Positions 34,809 through 45,756 of a DNA stretch of 47,654 nucleotides are shown piece by piece. Numbering within the stretch: position 1 is the first letter of the stretch; each line of letters begins with the position of its first letter. The notes beneath the pieces are model-generated. The model worked only from the letters and a program-made list of their open reading frames with translations, was not told where the DNA came from and did no database searches. A program made the translations under genes and the position numbers. Source of the DNA: an uncultured Acetobacteraceae bacterium (GTDB lineage: Bacteria; Pseudomonadota; Alphaproteobacteria; Acetobacterales; Acetobacteraceae); the NCBI GenBank assembly GCA_937873095.1, contig CALMVI010000098.1, forward strand, positions 1-47,654. Direction: 5' to 3'.

Positions 34809-35075
34809 ATGGCGAACACCGATTCAGCGCGCAAGCGCATCCGGCAGAACACCGTGCGCACGGCCCGCAACACGGCCCGCAAGTCGCGCATGCGCACGTT
34901 CGTCAAGAAGGTCGAAGCCGCGATTTCGGGCGGCGACAGGGAGGCTGCCAACGCCGCCCTGCGCGAGGCACAGCCGGAGATGCAGCGGGCGGCGGGAAAA
35001 GGCGTGATCCACCGCAACACGGTGGCGCGCAAGCTGTCCCGGCTGAGCGCCGCGATCAAGCAGATCGGCGTCTGA
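34809..35075 (+). CDS. rpsT: 30S ribosomal protein S20
   Basis: An 88-residue S20, full length. It has [20 protein letters not shown] then [36 protein letters not shown] and [14 protein letters not shown]20 binds 16S rRNA in the small subunit body. Placement upstream of dnaA is common in alphaproteobacteria. Confidence 0.97.
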   Translation: MANTDSARKRIRQNTVRTARNTARKSRMRTFVKKVEAAISGGDREAANAALREAQPEMQRAAGKGVIHRNTVARKLSRLSAAIKQIGV

Positions 35076-35387
35076 CGCCCCGTCTGCACGCTCGCCGCTA
35101 ACGCGCGTCCTGCGCGCCAGTCCACAACTCAATACAAGACGATTGCGCGGCGCGAGTGCATCAGCACTTGTCGTCTAGCGCGATAGTATCCGCTGCGTAT
35201 TCTTGGCATTCGGTGCGGACGCGGGTGAATTAATTTGCGTTCGGCCATTGCCTGACCTAGGTTTTGCTGCGGGCTTAGGCCGGAGTTACTGACAGATTTC
35301 GTGGGATGGTTACCCTGGCTGCACAGGCCAGGCCGGCTGTCTGCGCTCTGACCGAACTGCCGACTTCGATAACTGGAGACGTGCGAC
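35076..35387. promoter_or_regulatory. rpsT-dnaA intergenic region
   Basis: 312 bases without a credible gene. It is less G+C-rich than its flanks around 35200-35290. A GCGCG/CGCGC stem-loop near 35102-35116 may end rpsT. I looked for clusters of TTATCCACA-type DnaA boxes and found only poor single matches (for example GTCCACAAC near 35121), so this is not a convincing origin. It presumably holds the dnaA promoter. Confidence 0.4.
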
Positions 35388-36845
35388 TTGAACTCCGGCA
35401 GATCACAGGAACGGGCGGTCGACGTGCTGGCGGAGGATCACGCCGGCGATGGGGAGTCCGGACCGCAGATGGCGGCGCAATGGGCCCGCATCCGCGGCCG
35501 CCTGCAATCGGAGGTCGGCGACGTCGAATACCGAAGCTGGCTCAGGCAGATGACGCTCGCTGGCCTGGATGGCGACGAGATCACGGTGCACCTGCCCACG
35601 CGCTTCCTGCGCGATTGGGTGCGCAGCCATTACGGAGAGCGGATCAGCGCGTTGTGGCGCGAGGAAAACGCCGCCGTGCAGCGCGTGGAGATCCGCGTGG
35701 GCGGCCGTCCCTCGGCCGGGCTGGCGGAAAGCCTGGCGGCTGCTCCCTGCCCGCCCGCGCAGGCGGCGCCGGCGGCGGCGGCGCGTCCTGGCGCGCAGCT
35801 TCGCGTGTCCGACGAGGTGTCCGCTCCGCTCGACCTGCGGTTCACCTTCGACAGCTTCGTCGTCGGCAAGCCGAACGAATTCGCCTATGCCTGCGCCCGC
35901 CGCGTGGCCGAGCACCCAGGCAGCAAGGAGTTCAACCCGCTGTTCCTGTACGGCGGCGTCGGCCTGGGCAAGACGCACCTGATGCACGCCATCGGCCTGG
36001 AACTCGCCAGGCACGGCGCCGGGCCGACCACCGTGTCCTACATGTCGGCCGAAAAGTTCATGTACCGCTTCATCGCGGCGATTCGGTCGCAGCAGACGAT
36101 CGAGTTCAAGGACCAGCTGCGGTCGGCCGACGTGCTGATGATCGACGACCTGCAGTTCCTGATCGGGAAGGACAACACGCAGGAGGAGTTCTTCCACACC
36201 TTCAACGCGCTGGTGGATGCGGGCAAGCAGATCGTCGTCAGCGCGGACAAGTCGCCCTCCGACCTGTCGGGGCTGGAAGACCGGCTGCGCACCCGCCTGG
36301 GATGCGGCATGGTGGCCGACCTGCACGCCACCACCTACGAGCTGCGCATAAGCATACTGGAAGCCAAGGCGGCGCGTGCCGGCAAGGCGGTGCCGGCACG
36401 CGTGATGGAGTTCCTGGCGCACAAGATCACCACCAACGTGCGCGAGCTGGAAGGCTCGCTGAACCGCGTGGTTGCGCACGCCAACCTGTTCAGCCGGCCG
36501 ATCACGCTGGAGACGACGCAGGAAGTGCTGCACGACGTGCTGCGCGCGCACGACAAGCGGGTGACGATCGACGAAATCCAGCGCCGTGTCGCCGAGCATT
36601 ACAACATGCGCATCGGCGACATGGTCAGCGCGCGCCGCGCCCGCGCCGTCGCCCGTCCGCGGCAGGTGGCGATGTTCCTGGCCAAGCAGCTGACCAGCCG
36701 ATCGTTGCCGGAGATCGGCAAGAAGTTCGGCAACCGCGACCACACGACCGTCATGCACGCCTGTTCGCGCGTCAGCGAGCTGATGGGCGCCGATAGCGGT
36801 TTTGCCGAAGATGTCGACCTGCTCAGGAAGATGCTCGAATCCTGA
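35388..36845 (+). CDS. dnaA: Chromosomal replication initiator DnaA
   Basis: DnaA is the AAA+ protein that opens the replication origin. The 485-residue product has domain I (WARIRGRLQSEVGDVEYRSW), a variable Ala/Pro linker, and a AAA+ domain with RFTFDSFVVGKPNEFAYA, Walker A GGVGLGKTHL (about residues 189-198), Walker B LMIDDLQFL and VSADKSPSDL. Domain IV has the DNA-box-reading signature FGNRDHTTVMHACSRV near the end. The start is uncertain: TTG 35388 lies about 10 bases after GGAG and gives this length, while ATG 35469 would drop 27 poorly conserved residues. No dnaN follows. Confidence 0.95.
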   Translation: MNSGRSQERAVDVLAEDHAGDGESGPQMAAQWARIRGRLQSEVGDVEYRSWLRQMTLAGLDGDEITVHLPTRFLRDWVRSHYGERISALWREENAAVQRVEIRVGGRPSAGLAESLAAAPCPPAQAAPAAAARPGAQLRVSDEVSAPLDLRFTFDSFVVGKPNEFAYACARRVAEHPGSKEFNPLFLYGGVGLGKTHLMHAIGLELARHGAGPTTVSYMSAEKFMYRFIAAIRSQQTIEFKDQLRSADVLMIDDLQFLIGKDNTQEEFFHTFNALVDAGKQIVVSADKSPSDLSGLEDRLRTRLGCGMVADLHATTYELRISILEAKAARAGKAVPARVMEFLAHKITTNVRELEGSLNRVVAHANLFSRPITLETTQEVLHDVLRAHDKRVTIDEIQRRVAEHYNMRIGDMVSARRARAVARPRQVAMFLAKQLTSRSLPEIGKKFGNRDHTTVMHACSRVSELMGADSGFAEDVDLLRKMLES

Positions 36846-36847
36846 CG

Positions 36848-36875
36848 GCCGGACGGGCAGCAGCGCCCGCCCGGC
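36848..36875. terminator. G+C-rich stem-loop between convergent dnaA and DUF4142 genes
   Basis: Arms GCCGGACGGGC (36848-36858) and GCCCGCCCGGC (36865-36875) pair at 10 of 11 positions across a 6-base loop. It begins 3 bases after the dnaA stop codon and ends 15 bases from the stop of the opposing gene, so it may stop transcription from both sides. There is no T-run. Confidence 0.5.
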
Positions 36876-36890
36876 GGCGCGCGCGGAACG

Positions 36891-37424
36891 TCAGGCCGAG
36901 AGCATCGTCTGGATGTCGGCGAGCATGGTCAGGTGCATCATGATCGACATGCGGGCGAACATCGCGGCGTGCTCGCTGTCGATGTCGGTCGGGCGCGCCG
37001 CGAGGTAGCCCTGCTGGATGCTGAGCAGCTCCTGGTGGCCGGCGATCTGGCCCTTGACGTAGGCGACGTCGAAGGCGTGGCCGCTCTGCGCCTGCAGCTC
37101 CTTCAGCGTGGCAGCATGGCCGGAATCGAGCGGCATGGGCGGCGGGTCGGCGAGGTTGGTCAGAACCTGCGCCACCACGGTCTGCTCGTCGAACTCGAAC
37201 TGGGCGAACTGCCTCACTTTCGGGTTCGTGGCCTGCGTCAGCGCAACCTGGCTGGTCTGCTTGGCAAACGTGCCGCCCAGCAGGGTGAATTTCTTGTACT
37301 GCATCATCGTCAGCTTGGCGCCGGTCACCGGTTCGGCCTGCTGCGCCATCGCCGCGAGCGGGCGTGCGAGCAGGGCGGTTCCGGCGATGCCGGTGATGGT
37401 GCAGAGTGCGTCTCGTCTGTTCAC
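36891..37424 (-). CDS. DUF4142 exported protein
   Basis: A 177-residue protein with an N-terminal signal (NRRDALCTITGIAGTALL, cleavage around AAMAQQ) and a four-helix DUF4142 domain: FTLLGGTFAKQTSQVALTQA, PKVRQFAQFEFDEQTVVAQV, LKELQAQSGHAFDVAYVKGQ, GHQELLSIQQGYL. Members are ferritin-like in fold, and biochemical function is unknown. GTG 37424 is chosen because a GGAG site precedes it and the signal follows. A 10-base direct repeat (AGTTGCGGAC in gene orientation; 37451-37460 and 37492-37501) lies upstream. Confidence 0.85.
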   Translation of the reverse strand: MNRRDALCTITGIAGTALLARPLAAMAQQAEPVTGAKLTMMQYKKFTLLGGTFAKQTSQVALTQATNPKVRQFAQFEFDEQTVVAQVLTNLADPPPMPLDSGHAATLKELQAQSGHAFDVAYVKGQIAGHQELLSIQQGYLAARPTDIDSEHAAMFARMSIMMHLTMLADIQTMLSA

Positions 37425-37529
37425 GTCGGTCTCCGTCAGCGTGGTGTGCTGTCCGCAACTACCATCGCGTGCGCAGGTTCGACCGCGCGGCGTCCGCAAC
37501 TGTCACTTGCCCGTGTTCCGCTGCCCGCC

Positions 37530-38414
37530 TCAGGACTCATGATCGCGGAACGACGCCGCCGGGTAGCCCTGCACGAACAGCAGCGCGCGCAAATCGGCGA
37601 AATCGATCCTGTTTGCCAGCTCGGCGGTCACGACCGGCATGGCGTGGAAGGCGACGCCGAGCCCCGCCTCGCGCAGCATCGCCAGGTCGTTCGCACCGTC
37701 GCCCACCGCCAGCGTCGCGTCCCGCCGCAGGCCCGCCTGCCCCGCCAGCCGGCGCAACGCCGCCAGCTTGGCGTCGCGGTCCAGGATCGGCTCGGCCACC
37801 GCCCCGGTCAGGACGCCGTGCTCTGCCAGCAGCACGTTGGCCAGATGGTGGTCGAAGCCGCACAGCGCCGCCACCCGTTCGGTGAAGAAGGTGAACCCGC
37901 CAGAGACCAGGGCGGCCGAGGCGCCATGCGCGCGCATCGTCGCCACCAGCGTGCGCGCGCCCGGCGTCAGTGTCACGCCGCGCCAGGTTTCCTCCAGCGC
38001 GGCCAGAGCCAGGCCTTTCAGCAGGCCGACCCTGGTGCGCAGGGCCTCGGCAAAATCGATCTCGCCGTTCATGCTCCGCCGCGTGATGGCGGCCACGCGC
38101 TCCCCGAGGCCGGCCCGCGCCGCCAGCTCGTCCAGCGTCTCGCCGGTGACGATGGTGCTGTCCATGTCGGCCACCAGCAGCTTGCGCCGGCGCCCACGCT
38201 CGCGCGTGACGAGCACGTCGACGGCTGCGCCCTCCAGCGCCGCGCGTGCGGGGGCGAGCTCGGCGCCGGCGACGCCCGGGATGTCGGCCGCCTCGCCGGG
38301 CGAGAGGATGACCGGCGTCAGCCCGCCGCCCACCGCATCGCGCACCCGGTCGATCATGCCGCCGCTCAGCATCGCCGCGTTCCGCGACGCGACGAGGGTG
38401 ACGACGTAGCTCAT
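37530..38414 (-). CDS. serB: Phosphoserine phosphatase SerB
   Basis: SerB removes phosphate from L-phosphoserine in serine synthesis. The 294-residue protein has an N-terminal ACT-like region, the HAD nucleophile motif VADMDSTIVTGETLDEL, the NGEIDFAEALRTRV cap, GARTLVATMRAHGASAALVSGGFTFF-type motif II (Ser of SGG) and motif III/IV in ILDRDAKLAALR and AVGDGANDLAMLREAGLGVA. It is divergent from miaA. Confidence 0.94.
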   Translation of the reverse strand: MSYVVTLVASRNAAMLSGGMIDRVRDAVGGGLTPVILSPGEAADIPGVAGAELAPARAALEGAAVDVLVTRERGRRRKLLVADMDSTIVTGETLDELAARAGLGERVAAITRRSMNGEIDFAEALRTRVGLLKGLALAALEETWRGVTLTPGARTLVATMRAHGASAALVSGGFTFFTERVAALCGFDHHLANVLLAEHGVLTGAVAEPILDRDAKLAALRRLAGQAGLRRDATLAVGDGANDLAMLREAGLGVAFHAMPVVTAELANRIDFADLRALLFVQGYPAASFRDHES

Positions 38415-38521
38415 GATCGGTCCCCGGGCGGCATGCTCGGCGGGGGTCTAGAGCATTTCCTTGCGGCGTGGAATCACCGCACCGGCAAGGCCGGGCACCG
38501 CCGCCGGAGCGGCCGCGGGCG

Positions 38522-39493
38522 ATGAGTGCGGCCCGCAAGACGCACGCGCTCGTCGTGGCCGGCCCGACCTGCAGCGGCAAGTCGGCCCTGGCGCTCGACC
38601 TGGCAGAGCGGCTCGGCGGCGAGGTCATCAACGCCGATTCCATGCAGGTCTATCGCGAGCTGCGCGTGCTCACCGCCCGGCCGAGCCCTGCGGACGAGGC
38701 GCGCGTGCCGCACGCCCTGTACGGCGTCCGCCCCGCCGATGAGGCCGCAAGCGTCGCCTGGTGGCGGCGCGAGGCGTTGCTGGCCATGCGCCGGTCCGAA
38801 CAGGCCGGGCGGATCCCGATCCTGTGCGGCGGCACCGGCCTCTATCTGGCGGCGCTCACCCAGGGGCTGGCCGACATCCCCGATCCTGGGGAGGCGGCGC
38901 GGGCGGAAGCGCGCCGGCTGCTGCGCGAGCTGGGCCCGGCCGGCCTGCACGCACGGCTGGCGGACGCCGATGCGGCCACGGCCGACCGGTTGCGGCCCAG
39001 CGACAGCCAGCGCCTGGCGCGCGCCTGGGAGGTGTGGCGCGGCACCGGCCTCGGGCTGGCCGCGTGGCTGGACCGAAGCGCCGGCACCGAGGATTTCCCA
39101 TGGACCGTGCACGCCATCCTGCTGGACCCGCCGCGGCAGGCGCTGCGCGACGCGATCGCCTTGCGCTTCGACGCGATGATCCGCAACGGCGCGCTGGCCG
39201 AGCTGGACGCGCTGCTGGCGCGGCGCCTGGACCCTGCACTGCCGGTGATGCGGGCGCATGGCGTGCCGGAACTGGCCGCCTACAGGACGGGTACCATCGA
39301 CCTGGCCGAAGCCAGGCGCCTGACCTGCGCCGCCACCGGCCAGTACACGAAGCGGCAGGCGACCTGGTTCCGGCACAGACACATTGCAGCCCCTACGGCA
39401 TTGCATAGGTTAATTGCTCGATACGAGGGTCGGGCGCAACTTTCTGAAAGTTTGTCCTGGGTAGAGAGCCAGTTTATTCTAAGTGCCGGTTGA
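38522..39493 (+). CDS. miaA: tRNA dimethylallyltransferase MiaA
   Basis: MiaA adds a dimethylallyl group to A37 of UNN-reading tRNAs. The 323-residue product has the P-loop VVAGPTCSGKSALALDLAE, INADSMQVYRELRVLTARPS, PHALYGV, ILCGGTGLYLAAL, DSQRLARAWEVWRGTG and KRQATWFRH near the C-terminus. The ATG at 38522 places the P-loop at the usual distance; 38468 would add 18 odd residues. The final 30 residues are encoded by a lower-G+C stretch containing a small AACTTT/AAAGTT hairpin. ilvB follows after 31 bases. Confidence 0.93.
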   Translation: MSAARKTHALVVAGPTCSGKSALALDLAERLGGEVINADSMQVYRELRVLTARPSPADEARVPHALYGVRPADEAASVAWWRREALLAMRRSEQAGRIPILCGGTGLYLAALTQGLADIPDPGEAARAEARRLLRELGPAGLHARLADADAATADRLRPSDSQRLARAWEVWRGTGLGLAAWLDRSAGTEDFPWTVHAILLDPPRQALRDAIALRFDAMIRNGALAELDALLARRLDPALPVMRAHGVPELAAYRTGTIDLAEARRLTCAATGQYTKRQATWFRHRHIAAPTALHRLIARYEGRAQLSESLSWVESQFILSAG

Positions 39494-39524
39494 CCCAGAC
39501 GACGCACCGCCGTAGATCACCGCC

Positions 39525-41336
39525 ATGAACGCAATCACCCCGTCCGCCGGGCTGGCCCAGGCCGCCTTCGTCTCGAGCGGCGCCGAGACCCTGCTGCGTG
39601 CGCTGCGCGAGCAGGGGGTGGAGGTCATCTTCGGCTACCCAGGCGGGGCGGTGCTGCCGATCTACGACGCGCTGTTCCAGCAGACGGCGATCCGTCACGT
39701 CCTGGTGCGGCACGAGCAGGCGGCCGTCCACGCCGCCGAGGGCTATGCGCGCAGCACCGGCCGGGTGGGCGTGGTGCTGGTGACCAGCGGCCCCGGTGCG
39801 ACCAACGCGGTCACCGGCCTGCTGGACGCGCTGATGGACAGCGTGCCGGTCGTCTGCCTGACCGGCCAGGTGCCCACGCACCTGATCGGCAACGACGCGT
39901 TCCAGGAGGCCGACACCACCGGCATCACCCGCCCGGTGACCAAGCACAACTACCTGGTCAAGCACAGCCGCGACCTGGCGCGCACCGTGCACGACGCGTT
40001 CTACGTGGCGCGCAGCGGCCGTCCCGGGCCGGTGGTGGTCGACCTGCCCAAGGACATCCTGATCGCGCCCGCGCCGTACGAGGCGGCCGGCACGAGACCG
40101 CATCGCAGCTACCGCCCGGTGACCCAGCCCGACCCGGCCGCCATTCGCGCCGCGGTGCGCGCGCTGAAGGCGGCGCGCCGCCCGGTGGTCTATGCGGGCG
40201 GCGGCGTGATCAACGCGGGGCCGGAGGCCAGCCGGCTGCTGGGCGAGCTGGTCCGCCTGGGCGACCTGCCCTGCACCAACACGCTGATGGGCCTAGGCGC
40301 GTTTCCGTCCTCGGACCCGCATTTCATCGGCATGCTCGGCATGCACGGCACGTACGAAGCCAATCTGGCGATGCATGATTGCGACGTCATGCTCAACATC
40401 GGCGCGCGTTTCGACGACCGCGTCACCGGCAGGCTGAATGCGTTCTCGCCAGACAGCTTCAAGATCCACGCGGACATTGATCCGTCCAACATCAACAAGA
40501 ACGTGGCTGTCGACGTCCCCATCGTCGGCGACGCGGCGCTCACCCTGCGCGCGCTCATCGAGGCCTGGCACGCCGAGCCGGCCCGGCAGGACGGCGCCGC
40601 CTTGCAGGCGTGGTGGAAGACCATCGCCGGCTGGCGCAGCATCGACAGCCTGCGCTTCACCCAAAGCGCGGACACCGACGCGATCATAAAACCGCAATAC
40701 GCGGTGCAGCGCCTGGCGCAGCTCTGCGCGCAGACCGGGCGCGACACGTTCATCACCACCGAGGTGGGCCAGCACCAGATGTGGGCCGCCCAGCATTTCC
40801 CGTTCGAGCGGCCGAACCGCTGGATGACCTCCGGCGGACTGGGCACCATGGGCTACGGCCTGCCCGCCGGCATGGGCGTCCAGGTGGCGCACCCTGACGC
40901 GCTGGTGATCGACATCGCGGGCGAGGCCAGCATCCTGATGAACATCCAGGAGATGGGCACGCTCGCGCAGTACAGGCTGCCGGTGAAGGTGTTCGTGCTG
41001 AACAACGAGTACATGGGCATGGTGCGCCAGTGGCAGGAATTGCTGCACGGCTCGCGCTATTCCGAAAGCTACAGTGCGGCGCTGCCGGATTTCGTAAAGC
41101 TCGCCGAAAGCTTTCACGCGACCGGCCTGCGGGCGCGCAACTACGGCGAACTGGACGGGGTGATTCGCGCCATGCTGGACACGCCCGGCCCGGTGATCGC
41201 CGACATCGCGGTCGACCAGGCGGAGAACGTCTACCCGATGATCCCGTCGGGTGCGGCGCATAACGAGATGATCCTGGGCGCCGAGCATGCCGGCCGCGCG
41301 GCCAGCATCACCGACGAAGGCCTGATGCTGGTCTGA
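39525..41336 (+). CDS. ilvB: Acetolactate synthase large subunit
   Basis: The thiamine-diphosphate enzyme that starts valine, leucine and isoleucine synthesis. The 603-residue subunit has IFGYPGGAVLPIYDAL, the cofactor-activating Glu in RHEQAAVHAAEGYARSTG, GPGATNAVTGLLDAL, a central FAD-binding domain (GMHGTYEANLAMHDCD, IGARFDDRVTG) and a C-terminal ThDP domain. The metal-binding motif reads AGEASILMNIQEMGT followed by VLNNEYMGMVRQWQ, so the usual GDGS is GEAS, a form I associate with alphaproteobacterial enzymes. Its stop overlaps the ilvH start (TGATG). Confidence 0.95.
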   Translation: MNAITPSAGLAQAAFVSSGAETLLRALREQGVEVIFGYPGGAVLPIYDALFQQTAIRHVLVRHEQAAVHAAEGYARSTGRVGVVLVTSGPGATNAVTGLLDALMDSVPVVCLTGQVPTHLIGNDAFQEADTTGITRPVTKHNYLVKHSRDLARTVHDAFYVARSGRPGPVVVDLPKDILIAPAPYEAAGTRPHRSYRPVTQPDPAAIRAAVRALKAARRPVVYAGGGVINAGPEASRLLGELVRLGDLPCTNTLMGLGAFPSSDPHFIGMLGMHGTYEANLAMHDCDVMLNIGARFDDRVTGRLNAFSPDSFKIHADIDPSNINKNVAVDVPIVGDAALTLRALIEAWHAEPARQDGAALQAWWKTIAGWRSIDSLRFTQSADTDAIIKPQYAVQRLAQLCAQTGRDTFITTEVGQHQMWAAQHFPFERPNRWMTSGGLGTMGYGLPAGMGVQVAHPDALVIDIAGEASILMNIQEMGTLAQYRLPVKVFVLNNEYMGMVRQWQELLHGSRYSESYSAALPDFVKLAESFHATGLRARNYGELDGVIRAMLDTPGPVIADIAVDQAENVYPMIPSGAAHNEMILGAEHAGRAASITDEGLMLV

Positions 41337-41878
41337 TGCCATCCGAGGTCGACGGGACGGCGTCGCGGGCGGTGGCGGACTCCGCGCGGACCGCGACCAT
41401 ATCGGTGCTGGTTGACAACGAATCCGGCGTTCTGGCGCGCGTGATCGGGCTGTTTTCCGGACGCGGCTACAACATCGACAGCCTGACCGTGGCCCCCGTG
41501 GACGACGATGGCGGGCGCAGCAGGATCAACGTGGTGACGTCGGGCACCGAAATGGTGATCGACCAGATCAAGGCGCAGCTGGGCCGGCTGGTGCCGGTGC
41601 ACCGCGTGGCCGACCTGACACAGCAGGGCCCGCACGTGGCGCGCGAGATGGCGCTGGTCAAAGTGGTGGCCGGCGGCGAGAACCGCTCGGAATCGCTGCG
41701 CATCGCCGAATCGTTCCGCGCGCGCGTGGTCGACACCACCACGGGCAGCTTCGTCTTCGAACTCACCGGCGCCGCCGACAAGATCGACGCGTTCATCGAG
41801 CTGATGCGGCCGATCGGCTTGGCAGAGGTCTCGCGCACGGGAATTGCGGCTATCGCCCGCGGTGCGGCAACCATCTAG
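41336..41878 (+). CDS. ilvH: Acetolactate synthase small (regulatory) subunit
   Basis: A 180-residue ACT-domain subunit that stimulates the large subunit and confers valine inhibition. It has ISVLVDNESGVLARVIGLFSGRGYNIDSLTV-type ACT sequence, then VHRVADLTQQGPHVAREMALVKV, FRARVVDTTTGSFVFELTG and MRPIGLAEVSRTGIAAIARG. One-base overlap with ilvB indicates coupled translation and a matched ratio of subunits. Confidence 0.95.
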   Translation: MPSEVDGTASRAVADSARTATISVLVDNESGVLARVIGLFSGRGYNIDSLTVAPVDDDGGRSRINVVTSGTEMVIDQIKAQLGRLVPVHRVADLTQQGPHVAREMALVKVVAGGENRSESLRIAESFRARVVDTTTGSFVFELTGAADKIDAFIELMRPIGLAEVSRTGIAAIARGAATI

Positions 41879-41911
41879 TTAGGCAGCGCAGGCCCCACTT
41901 GGCTGCCGTGA

Positions 41912-42106
41912 TCAGCGATAGAAATCTTTCAGCAATATGGCGAAGATCAGAGGATAAAGCGTGCCAACCATCCACTTCAAAAGCGTCATGTCACGTTTCA
42001 GGTCGATGACATCGTTGTCGCGTCCGCTCAGTGCCTGAGCCGCCTTCAGCGCCTTGTCTTCCGGCACGTTGATCGACCGGAAAGCCTCAAAAACCTCGAC
42101 TTGCAT
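41912..42106 (-). CDS. Small coiled-coil, tail-anchored protein (DUF1640-like)
   Basis: A 64-residue protein on the opposite strand between ilvH and ilvC. It has MQVEVFEAFRSINVPEDKAL, KAAQALSGRDNDVIDLKRDM and then one hydrophobic segment, LLKWMVGTLYPLIFAILL, ending KDFYR. This coiled coil plus C-terminal helix resembles DUF1640/CCDC90-like proteins. ATG 42106 is used. GTG 42157 would add 17 residues and has a nearer AGGA. It interrupts an otherwise same-strand ilv gene set. G+C is lower than in the neighbours. Confidence 0.55.
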   Translation of the reverse strand: MQVEVFEAFRSINVPEDKALKAAQALSGRDNDVIDLKRDMTLLKWMVGTLYPLIFAILLKDFYR

Positions 42107-42135
42107 CGCTGTCAATTTGCGCCTCCAAGCCTTGA

Positions 42136-43254
<1,119 letters not shown>

Positions 43255-43419
43255 CCACCCGCCTTGGCAACCGGACGTTCTACAATCATTACCGAAAAAA
43301 AAGCTGACGACCCAGCGATGTTGTGCCCATAGGAGCGTGCGTTTCAGACATGCTGCCACAGCGCCGTGTGTGGCGGACGCATCATCGCCGACCCACCTTG
43401 CAATCCGTTTGGAGACCCC

Positions 43420-43704
43420 ATGAAGCTCCCCCTGATGAGCGCCGCCGTCCTGGCGACCGCCCTGTTCACCGCACCCGTCCTGGCCCAGAGCACCACCGCC
43501 CCGGCAGCACCGGCGCCTGCCACCACCACCCCTGACACCACCCCGCCCGCCTCCGATTCCAGCAGCAGCATGGCGCCCAAGACCACCACGCATCACCACC
43601 GCTCCTCGCACCACCACCACACCAAGAAGGCGTCCTCCACGTCCGACAGCTCCGCCGCCCCGGATGCGTCCGCGCCGGCCGCGTCCGACGCCACGCCGAA
43701 GTAA
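43420..43704 (+). CDS. Small secreted Ser/Thr/Ala/His-rich protein
   Basis: A 94-residue protein with a clear signal peptide (MKLPLMSAAVLATALFTAPV, cleavage after LAQ). The mature part is low-complexity: Ala/Pro/Thr-rich, then a histidine cluster (TTHHHRSSHHHHTKK), then Ser/Ala/Asp. No family is recognised; the His cluster could bind metal. A GGAGA site precedes the ATG. It is followed by a hairpin that may be its terminator. Confidence 0.65.
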   Translation: MKLPLMSAAVLATALFTAPVLAQSTTAPAAPAPATTTPDTTPPASDSSSSMAPKTTTHHHRSSHHHHTKKASSTSDSSAAPDASAPAASDATPK

Positions 43705-43711
43705 CGCCCAG

Positions 43712-43745
43712 CCGGGGATTGCTTCGCAGGCGTAGCGATCCCCGG
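43712..43745. terminator. Stem-loop after the His-rich secreted protein gene
   Basis: Arms CCGGGGAT (43712-43719) and ATCCCCGG (43738-43745) enclose an 18-base loop that can pair further (GCT with AGC). It begins 7 bases after the stop codon. It precedes the leuA leader region. Confidence 0.5.
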
Positions 43746-43796
43746 CGTTCGTGCCTTTTCTTGCTGCGCACCGGCTTTCCTGCTACGGCACGTCTC

Positions 43797-43925
43797 ATGA
43801 GGGTAGCCCAGCCCGTTCCCGCCGTCCTGCCGCGCACCCAAGGGTGCAGCGCCGGCGCCGCCCGACTTATGGCCCCCCGACTTACGGCCCCCCGACTTAC
43901 AGCTCTCCGACTTATCGCCCCCTGA
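43797..43925 (+). CDS. Putative leucine leader peptide of leuA
   Basis: A 42-codon ORF (MRVAQPVPAVLPRT...) that ends RLMAPRLTAPRLTALRLIAP then TGA. The last 20 codons hold five Leu codons, four of them CTT, which looks uncommon in this G+C-rich genome. They arise from a 15-base tandem repeat (about 43863-43922). The TGA falls inside the 5' arm of a strong hairpin (43920-43958), the geometry of ribosome-mediated attenuation: stalling at Leu codons when charged tRNA-Leu is short would change downstream folding. No strong ribosome-binding site is seen before ATG 43797, and an internal ATG at 43869 could be the start instead. Confidence 0.55.
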   Translation: MRVAQPVPAVLPRTQGCSAGAARLMAPRLTAPRLTALRLIAP

Positions 43926-43979
43926 ACGGGATGCCGGCCACAGCCGGCGCGTTCAGGGCATACCGGTGCCACGCACCGG
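43920..43979 (+). promoter_or_regulatory. Two consecutive stem-loops in the leuA leader (putative attenuator)
   Basis: Stem-loop 1 has outer arms CCCTGAAC (43920-43927) and GTTCAGGG (43951-43958) and inner arms GCCGGC (43933-43938) and GCCGGC (43943-43948) with a CACA loop. Stem-loop 2 has CCGGTGC (43963-43969), loop CAC, GCACCGG (43973-43979). A further small GCACCC/GGGTGC stem lies within the leader ORF near 43835. There is no T-run after either stem, so termination might need Rho or control may act on translation of leuA. Confidence 0.55.
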
Positions 43980-43997
43980 CCGCGATCGACCAAATCC

Positions 43998-44039
43998 GGG
44001 GCGCATTACTTCGGGCCCATTACTTTGGGGCGCAGTACA

Positions 44040-44040
<1 letters not shown>
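43998..44040 (+). repeat. Three 14-15 base direct repeats over the leuA ribosome-binding site
   Basis: Units GGGGCGCATTACTTC (43998-44012), GGGCCCATTACTTT (44013-44026) and GGGGCGCAGTACAA (44027-44040) are adjacent. The last one supplies GGGG upstream of the leuA ATG and includes its A. They could bind a regulator or pair with the C-rich leader repeats. Confidence 0.6.
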
Positions 44041-45620
<1,580 letters not shown>

Positions 45621-45756
45621 CCGTTCCCGGCGGGGGTGCCGGATTGCTGGCGCGTCCAAGCCGGCTGCGCCGAGGCGCGCACGCGCCACAACCCGCGGGC
45701 GGTCAGCGGCGTTGCGCCGCCAGCGGGCGATGTCGCCCGGCTTTGGAGCAGCCACG

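Noticed and set aside
35076-35387. Replication origin next to dnaA
   Set aside because: No cluster of DnaA boxes matching TTATCCACA was found, and dnaN or other origin-linked genes are absent.
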